From Tubulanus polymorphus (Eukaryota > Nemertea > Palaeonemertea > Tubulaniformes > Tubulanidae), in NCBI RefSeq assembly GCF_964204645.1, contig NC_134027.1, positions 1,414,485 to 1,478,484 on the forward strand: DNA of 64,000 nt, in the 5' to 3' direction. The notes below the pieces were generated by a model. The model saw only the letters and a program-made list of their open reading frames with translations. It had not been told where the DNA came from and made no database searches. Made by a program: the position numbers and the translations under genes. Positions 26,568-64,000 of the stretch are shown in pieces. Within the stretch, counting starts at the first letter, position 1. Each line of letters starts with the position of its first letter.

Positions 26568-29416
26568 TCGAATACAGTAACTGAAGGTAGAGACCGGCAC
26601 CCAGTCTAGACTTCTAGCAAATCATTACCCGCATGCCACAGTAGGAATATAGCGTTGTCTAATTAGTTCACATGTTCCCCGCCAACGTTCTTTACAGTGA
26701 CAGCACCTGACGGTTGATAGAGTAGATAGAACATCAATGTTGAGCCCCTGAAATACACTTAAATACCCAAACACATCAAGTTTCAAGAAGAAAACGGTCT
26801 TTGATAGTACAGGACTGATGCAGAGTTGTAGATAGAGTAGCTGCACAAACCTGGCGTTGAGTCAGTTAAACGTTTAGAGATGTATAGTACTTTATATTGT
26901 AACCATGAAAAAATATCAAATATGACATTTCTTTACTTCTATCATCTTGACAAGCCATAATCTGGAGACTGATGTGTTGGCATCCAATTCGACATGTTCA
27001 ATTACAGAAAAAATACAACAAACTCATTTTTCTTTTTTTTTCATAAAACTTGGTACTTTATTCGTCATTCTCTGATATCACAAAATGTATTTTTTTAATG
27101 TGAATATTTTACGTTATTATTTATACTCAATTTTTTTAAATATCTACAACATATTTTCTACAGTAGCGCGGAGCAGTATATAACAGTAGACCAGAACGAA
27201 TTGATTCAAGACTTATTTACGATTTGAAAATGCAAGTCCTGGTCAGTCAATTATCATCGACATCATTATCATTCGGAAAATACCGTATTCATTCATATCA
27301 CTGAAAAACACAAAAAAAAGACACTTCGCAGGAATTATTCAAAACTCAACCAGTTGCACGGTTCAAAAACGTTCTTATATCTTCAGATTAGCCTTATTAG
27401 TTACTAGATTGGTTATAGAACTAAGATGAGCTTAGAATGGTCTTCTCGTTATTAGATTGGTTATAGAACTAAATATAAACAGAAGAATTAGATTATTAGA
27501 CAATGTAAGGAAAAAACATCAAATTAAACACAATTAAATCCAAACACAAGTTGAATTTTCACTTGACTAGCACTCAATTTCAGCATAACTTATCGAAGCC
27601 ATTCAAAAAACTTCCCAGAATTTTACTCCTGACGTCCAAGCGTTGTACTATAATTATCAAGAAGATCCTGAGTCTCCTGATGAAAGATTGCTCATCCCAG
27701 TTCCACAGTCGAGAGTTGGATAGTTGGTTGCTAAAATTCAACTACAAGTCAAACTTGCTTAAGTTGCCATAGGTGTGACAATCATTTTGTTGAGGACTTA
27801 TCAAAATAACAGTTTACACTTGTAAATTGGGGCTAAAAAGAGGATTTCAGTAATGCGATAACAACTTAAGTGAGTTTGACAGTATATAAATAATTTCTCA
27901 CAGAATGGTGCAACTGTTTCCTGGCATACAATGTATTACTCTAAGCCTTAGGCCTGCACAATTTCAACAAAGCCGGTTTTTTAAGATTTTTGTACTTAAT
28001 TTGTATTTTCTCATGTCGTACTGAAATTTACAACTCATCGTAATAACATCGATATAAAAAGCAGCATCCATAGATTTCCAGTTAACCATTACGTATGCAT
28101 ACTGTAAATGATATTCCACACGATGAAGTCGGGGATTAAAGTTACTTTGCAGACAATACCCAATACCTGCGGACAAGGTATTGGAATCAATACATTCATT
28201 CATTTCACTCAGTAGAGGCATATTTGTATATACAGCCTTAATATGTAAAAATACTACAAACTGACATTTCACTCTCGAATACAAACTTAATAATAATACA
28301 TGTATCCAAGCTTTTTTCACGATTTTTTGTACAATTTTTCTCCGACCTTGCAAAATCTATTTAGGACATCAATTGAATTTCTTCCTCGTTTCAAACATAG
28401 TTTTGCCACAATTGAATGAATGTAGCTAATTTCATAACCAACAACTGGGTATCCCTTATAAAGAACAGATTTTCTGGTCTTCAGCAATTGTTTGTAACTC
28501 AGTCTCAGTGAATATTTGACACGGTCTACTGTATATGAGGATATGAAACTGCTTTATCCCCCGATGTTCAGAGTAGTCAATAAAACATCTAAAGCCTTTG
28601 ATTGATAGTACAAACATAGTAAACAAACATTCTACTATTCATAATTTAAGTACAATTAATCGATTTTAGTTTAAGTTTGCAGCCTGGACCACTTCAGACA
28701 TTTCATATCAACATTATTCTAAATTTTCATCCAGACTCATGTCTACATGTGTTCAGTGCTTCACCTGAGACATTTATAATCAAAAATTAACTACAAACAC
28801 CAGTAGACATTTTTTCACGCTGCGATATTGAATGTCTGATGCGGTTGTGGGCCATTGATTGATACCTGTATTTGTGTGAGTGGCTTCTATATAGAATATT
28901 GGAGTTGATTACTCCATTATTTCTATATACACTAACAGTAGTGTTGAGGTGTGGTGCATGATGTACTCTTCAGATCTCTTCACAATAAACGCACAACTTA
29001 ATGCAGATGAAATTACATATTATTTTGTATGAAAAAAGAACACTAATAATCATTTTCAATGTAACAAGATCGCTATCCATAAACAGTCAAATGTTCCTTT
29101 TGTGACGACTATTGGGAAAATCTATAGCTGGCCGACTGGCACCCTTCTTATTACATTTCATTACATGTACTAGCACAATCATGGATGCCTGACTGGCAGC
29201 CATCTCGAGGACAACCAGAAATATCCGAATGGTTGCCATTTCGAGGCACAGAAAATCAGGAACATAACAGTTTCTCAGCCGAGATACAACCCTACGTGGC
29301 TGCCTGGTAGCAATCTCTGAGTCTTATGAATATTCCACATATAGTAGTCGGAAATGTTGACGACAACCTTAGATGGTTGCCTGGTAGCCATCTTGATGAA
29401 TAATTCACTTTGTTCG

Positions 29417-58249
<28,833 letters not shown>

Positions 58250-58867
58250 TCCTCTCGATCTCAATAGAACTCAAATATCCTACCTTTCATCTAAGCGGGT
58301 TTCACTTCGAGAAGCAGCAAGATTTTAATGAACTTTACTAAAATATCACAAAATATCCATTCTGATGTTCCTCATATTCCTATTTCTATGTCATTTCCCC
58401 GGACACACAACATAAACACCTAATCAGATCACCATATACGTGTAGAAGCACGAGATTTTAGAATAAATATCTGAAAGTATCTCATAAAATGTCCATAATT
58501 CCTCGTAGGATTCCTATTTCTGCGTTGTCTCAGAATTTGACATACAAACCGGCAACATATAAACACATATAACTAAGTTATATGAAATTGTCTTCACCCG
58601 ATAGATCTGTAATTCCAACTAATCCGAACTAATCCACAGCTTTTAATATTTATATCGACGGATTAATCACTAATTCATGAATTAAACTCCTACGCAATTA
58701 ATTCGCGCTAACGAATATTCTAACTAATAGTCATCCGCACAGTACTACATCGCAAATTATTATTCCCAGTAAAATCGTTCCATTTTGATTATGTGAACTT
58801 TTTGTGTACTCTACATAACAAACCAAGTAAAAGATTTCACCATGGGCAATACAATACAGCCCACAAT

Positions 58868-58905
<38 letters not shown>

Positions 58906-61789
58906 CTCGGGGTATTATATTGACTATTGACAGTACTGTATATAAGACCTGGAAATAACCACGGCAGTAGTTATGAATAGACCCCGCGCTAGCAAACAAT
59001 ACCTACTGCCAAGAAAACCAGTCATGCACGTTGCGGGGACTGCCGGGCCTGCCAGGCCTGGCGGGCGGACGGGCGAATTTGAGCGTGAATTGGTCATCGT
59101 AATTTATTATATTTCAGTAAACAAAGCTGACCAAACAAGTCAACACTGTCGTCGATAATGACTAAGATCTCCGCGCGCACGTATTGTAATCATTTCAACT
59201 GTGATATTATAGTTATAAGACTGAGAGTTCTGTGTAAGGTTTGATGATTATAAACCCGGGTCGACGGAACCAGTTATTATCCGAAATGCACAGATATGAG
59301 CTCAATTGAATTGTATTTGTATTTGAATTAAAATCTGATTCAGAAATATCAGAAAGATGTGTGGAATAATTCGAAACCAAAACCACGATCCAGTGACCGC
59401 GTTTTGAGTTAGAGTTTATGTAAGAGAGATCAAAAACAAGCTATTTTTGTCTTTGTGTTTCTCAGTTAAGCGTTAGGTTTGAATTTCAAGTCTTAAGAAG
59501 CTTTATTTTGAATTCAACTCTTAAGAATAATTAAAAACAAACTAGTTTTGACTCTATACGGAGTTACTGAAAGGGTGAATTGTTAGTGTTTATTTGATTG
59601 AAGGAAGAGTTATATCTGAAAGGGTAGTTAGTGTCTGGTAAGATAGTGTCTATTTGATAAAACATCAAGAGTCGTCTGCTACACTAAATCATTAACATGA
59701 AATTCTATCACACATTGATAACATTTCAGCCATTGATAGAATTATCGATTTCATCTATAATATTCTAGACAATATATCACTCGGTTGATAGCTGAAGACA
59801 CGTTCGTTCGAGCTCGGCACGCTAAAATATAATTCAATAAATTTCTGTTTATCGAATCTATTGAATAGGCAGCCATAAAGAAGACATGAAAACATCATCT
59901 ATAAGAGCAGCTGATTGTGGACGCAATATAGAATCATCGGATGATTGGTAACAATTGACCGTTTTCTGAGTCACGTGAAAACACAATTCCCTATCTGAAT
60001 ACTTTATTCGGATAAATTCATTAAGAAGTTTCCATGGATACAAACATCATCGACGTCGTACTATTACGCTAAAGTTTTCAGAAAGAGAGAGAGTTCTGTT
60101 GAAACGCACACGCACACACACACTCATAATATAACTAAATAACAGATCTGAACAACTTAATCATAGTTCAGATCTACATCAAATATATTTAGTGAATTCA
60201 ATAGCAGCAGCAGCAGTAAGGAGACAGCATTTAGTGTTACTTTTTCTAAATAGGTCTAAATCATGTCCACAAAATTATTAGATTGACCACGGCCAGAGTA
60301 AGCGCATTTTGGTTCTAAAGCCAATCGATGAACATTTTAATTTAAGTATCCCAACTATTGAACTTGGCTCCTCCTGGGGTTAAAACATGGTCTTTGTATT
60401 GACAAGTGAGGTTTTATAGAAATTGTGAAATCAGTAATAGATTTATACAGCAGGTAAACACGGAGAGATAGAGGCCTGAAATCTCTAAATCACAGATACT
60501 GATAATACTCATATGATGACAGTTAATATCTGTATCACTTGACGCTAATTTGACAGCGCAAAATGACCAGTAGTCGATGGCATTAGCGGTCAACAGCGGT
60601 GAAGATCGAGATATTAGACGCAATTAATTAAATGAAATTTCCTTTCATCAGTCTCTGTTGAGACGCGGACTAATACGCTCAATCTAGCTAATGTATTTAA
60701 CTGACTCGCACGAGGACAAACTGGTAATTACTGCTGCAGAAAATCACTTCAATCATTCTGTTACACAAGAACTATTACAACTAGCTATTCGAATTTCACC
60801 CAAAATAGTGATTTATTTAAAAAGAATTTCAAAATCTGTTGTTTCATCTTAAATCGTCGGCATTAATCCATGCGTTAGCATCTAAAAATATTTCAAACCA
60901 TTTGTTAAGTTTGAATTGAAATAATTTTTGATTAATCGGGGCTTTTTCCTTGCATAAGAAGAAGATCTATCACGTTTGATAACGAAATACGCTGAATGTG
61001 ACTCAACACGAGGGAGTCCCACGAGGGAGTGTAGTGAATCCTAACACATCTGTTGACTAGTAATGAAACACTGAAAACAGTCATGTTTATAAGCCAAAGA
61101 ATTTGGAATAAAAAAATGTTGCGGCAGCTGCTACTGTTTAATTAGTCAATGATAATGATGAACATGTATTCGATTATGTTTGGATGCAAAACTCCCCCTC
61201 CCCTCCAACAACCCCCTCCCCCTCCCCACGCGTTGATGTTGTTATAAGGCTGACTAATGGTCGTATAATAGAATGACTAAACCTCTGAACGAAGGCCGAA
61301 AAAAACCAACAACAAAGAAACAAGAAACGACTGCAAAAAAACTAGAAAAGAAAAACTGTTTTAATTTCAGTTGATCAGTGAACAGTGAATGAATAAACCA
61401 TGCTGTGATCGAGTTTTTAACTGAGTTTTTAATTCTACCAAGAGAGATTGAAATTACTGTCTGCGCTTAGTTTCTTATACTTGTTTGACTCCAAGGAAAG
61501 GGGTTAGTTTCTTAGACTGGTTTGACTCTAAGGGAAAGGGGTTATTTTCTTAGACTGGTTTGAGGTCTAGAGGGGTAATTTCTGGAATTATTTATAAATA
61601 CGTCTGTTATTTTTTCTGTTCTGTTTCTAAAGCAGTTTCTACCATCAACGAGTCAGGTTTCTAATATATTTATCTTAATCTCAGGGGTCTCAATTTTCGA
61701 TTGAATTAATCTGAAATTCAAGCATCTGAACTGAAAATTCTATACTATGTTTTGTATAGGAAGTAACAGGACATAGTATTTGAGTGACA

Positions 61790-62200
61790 GTCATTGTGGG
61801 TCACTGGTCAGGGCCTAAGTTTGGAGTAGATGACTACATGTCACAGGTGGTAAAGTCACCTATGATTGGATGCTAGAGTCATGATGTCACAGGTGAAAGC
61901 TACATTTTACAGGTGGTCAGGTGACCTGGGGTTAGGGTTTGATTGGCTGCTAGGTTTATGATGTCTCAGGCAGAAGCTACATGTCACAGGTGGTCAGGTG
62001 ACCTAGGGTTAGGGATTGATTGGCTGCTAGGTTAATGATGTCACAGGCAGAAGCTACATGTCACAGGTGGTCAGGTTACCTAGGGTTAGGGTTTGATTGG
62101 CTGCTAGGTTTATGATGTCACAGGCAGAAGCTACATGTCACAGGTGGTCAGGTGACCTAGGGTTAGGGATTGATTGGCTGCTAAGGTTATGATGTCACAG
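61790..62200. repeat. 77-bp tandem repeat, about five copies
   Basis: Unit contains GCTACATGTCACAGGTGGTC, AGGTGACCTAGGGTTAGGG and TTGATTGGCTGCTAGGTT. GGTCAGGTGACC is nearly palindromic. Confidence 0.9.
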
Positions 62201-63796
62201 GTTATGGAGAATATGAACAAGACTGGTGACACCTAAATGAACATTGGATCAAAAGGGATTAAATTATGGACGCGAAAACAAAATGAACAATCATTAATAA
62301 TAGGTGGAGCTAGGTAAATGACATTTCAACCAGGAGCTGTGAGCTGTAGTTATCAACACTGCTTTCATGCATCAAGTTAAGTCCTATCATTTATTTTTAT
62401 GTATCATTATCCTAGAGACATGATACAACCGAAACCACTATCGCTGAATCAATGAATCAGTTTCATAGAAATAACTGACGGAATTTTTAATAAAATGATC
62501 TGCTAGCCCCCGGCGGCGGGGCATCAGTCGATATCTATAAATCTATAAACCAGTCCTTCTCAGCCTTCTCTTCTACACTCACATCAATACACAACTAACA
62601 ACCAGAAAGACAGTTTCCATGATGGTTTTCAGTCAATTTTCCAATCACTATTTTGTGAATTTTGTCATCCTTGTCAGTTTCTAGGGCCAAAAAAAATAAA
62701 CTAACAGGTCATAGACCTAGCTAATCCAATGACAATTCATAGACCTAGTTTAGGCAAAGAACCTCAGTCTAACCTCAGTTAAGGTCACTTATATGTGTCA
62801 CTTAACATAATTGAGGATTATGGTTAGGTTAGGTATGTAACAGTTTAAGGGACACCAAAACTGTAGGCGCTGATTATAAATTAATCCTAGTAGTCTATAG
62901 ATATTCAAGCCGGCTACCATAGTAGCGTCAATCCATAAATTGAAAAGTGAAATGATTTTCCCCTGCGGCTGGGATAGTAATCTATAATACATAAGCTTAC
63001 CTGGATCTAGGTCTGATATGAATATAATCTTTTAGACGGCGCTGGGCTGTACCTGTCGTACTGCACGCGTGTGTTTCTAGAAGCATTACTTAATTATTCT
63101 CAGCGATTGACGACGAAATGATGAAAATATTCCTCACGAAAACTCATTGATTCCTCCAAAAACTGCATGTGAACTCAAATTAATGGCATAGATATATTCG
63201 CATTCTTAAACCGCTGAGCGGCTACAATCTGTTAAATGACACAGTCTCGTCCTGACAATAATCCTTATCAGAGACAAACTATTTTTAGAAATTCAAAGAA
63301 TCCTCGAGTTGTTACTCATAAATCTCTTCTGGAACGCGCTTAAATTGTTTAGCGAGACGAACTAAAAACTTATATCGGCGCTGTGTACGATAACTTTCGA
63401 AATCCTTTTTAGAAAGTTTCGTTTGAATTTCACCGAATTGTTTAATAATTCGAGATGAATCAAACACATTATAACTTTACAATCGACTCGATTCACACAC
63501 AATTAAACTTTACGTATCAGCAAAAATTAATTCCTTTCGAAAATTTCTCGAAATCGTTCGTTATTTATTATTGAAATACGTCGTGGAAAATAATCCGTTT
63601 TGAAAGTCTTTACGCGTCGTTTAGTAATCGGTGAAAATGATCCGTTAAGATGAACACCGTAACGTGGTCGAGATGATTACAAATAATCCGTTTTGAGAAA
63701 AATTAATCCGAGGATTAACGAGAATGAGTTAATTACAACTTCACATCATTTACAACAGCGAGTTGAGAGGATTGAAGCGTTATTCTCAATGAGGAC

Positions 63797-63821
63797 GAGA
63801 GAGAGAGAGAGAGAGAGAGAA
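63797..63821 (+). repeat. (GA)n microsatellite
   Basis: About twelve uninterrupted GA repeats. Confidence 0.95.
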
Positions 63822-64000
63822 CAGACAGACACACTGATCTGAACTGCAGTACTCCTGTATACGCTCAGTGGTGGCGGCACTGACTACTGACGACGACCAA
63901 TAACCAGTCAATACACTGTAGCATATATCTAAACGTCATCTATCTCGAGAAAAAAAAAATCTATCGCATCAGATTTACGAAATCACTTCTGCGAAACGAC

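Larger units (their letters stand above)
21204..29416. other. Intergenic region between PAK and SRPK
   Basis: No coding exon recognised on either strand; any 5' exon of PAK should lie here. Holds the SINE-tail array (21310-21815), an AAGACCAGTCTA element (22625-22910), a pyrimidine-rich stretch with repeated 'actttcactgtc' (24650-24850), a tandem duplication (25965-26083), a MITE (26232-26567) and a further AAGACC fragment (27370-27470). The rest is AT-rich and featureless to me. Confidence 0.55.
58250..64000. other. Upstream flank of SRPK
   Basis: Should contain the SRPK 5' UTR and promoter. Visible: a (CA)n(TA)n stretch at 58867-58904, a GC-rich patch at 59030-59075 (GCCTGCCAGGCCTGGCGGGC), an AAGACC-family fragment at 60270-60390, a 77-bp repeat at 61790-62200, a (GA)n at 63797-63821 and a short coding-like frame at 63312-63476. 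No complete gene recognised. Confidence 0.5.

Noticed and set aside
58250-58264. Translation start of the giant exon at 58264
   Set aside because: That codon is TTG; the first ATG in frame is at 58249 and an in-frame TGA lies just upstream.
61790-62200. Interstitial telomeric repeat (TTAGGG)
   Set aside because: GGGTTAGGG occurs only once per 77-bp unit and not as tandem hexamers.

Overview
This is a eukaryotic (animal) genomic window: genes are split by GT-AG introns, intergenic and intronic DNA is AT-rich, and minisatellites, tRNA-derived SINEs and short inverted-repeat elements are abundant. The gene set (DAT/NET-type monoamine transporter, group I PAK, a single SRPK resembling vertebrate SRPK2, a secreted Kunitz protein) fits an invertebrate. 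A marine lophotrochozoan is my guess; the sequence does not prove it.

Layout. (1) 1204-11279, + strand: a complete 14-exon SLC6 monoamine transporter, 643 aa. (2) 12727-14478, - strand: a complete 4-exon secreted protein (288 aa) with signal peptide, one Kunitz/BPTI domain and a Lys-Pro-rich tail, convergent with the transporter. (3) 17514-21203, - strand: seven coding exons of a p21-activated kinase (489 aa from the first usable Met). (4) 29417-58249, - strand: an SRSF protein kinase (SRPK) in 14 coding exons. The C-terminal 620 residues are a normal SRPK. The first exon is 4355 bp long and joins in frame to give a very long charged, coiled-coil N-terminal extension (2072 aa in total). I derived the exon boundaries by hand from splice signals and reading-frame continuity; all four models keep frame from first to last exon.

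The rest is repeat-rich. SRPK introns carry at least seven tandem arrays with units of 25, 25, 27, 29, 57, 58 and about 62 bp. The 29-bp array is 3.1 kb long and has a 406-bp higher-order period. Several of these arrays create long open frames that are not genes. Dispersed elements include a 496-bp foldback, TTAA-flanked piggyBac-like MITEs, a 'GAGGCGC' TIR family present as an inverted pair around PAK, a tRNA-derived SINE whose 3' part has been amplified in tandem, and a weak LINE-like fragment. A coding-like orphan exon on the + strand lies inside an SRPK intron.

The genes do not form an operon and I see no functional cluster. They act in monoamine reuptake (SLC6), Rac/Cdc42 signalling (PAK), SR-protein phosphorylation and splicing (SRPK), and an extracellular protease-inhibitor or matrix role (Kunitz). 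The least ordinary items are the giant SRPK exon, the Kunitz/Lys-Pro protein and the repeat architecture. I found no previously undescribed multi-gene system.
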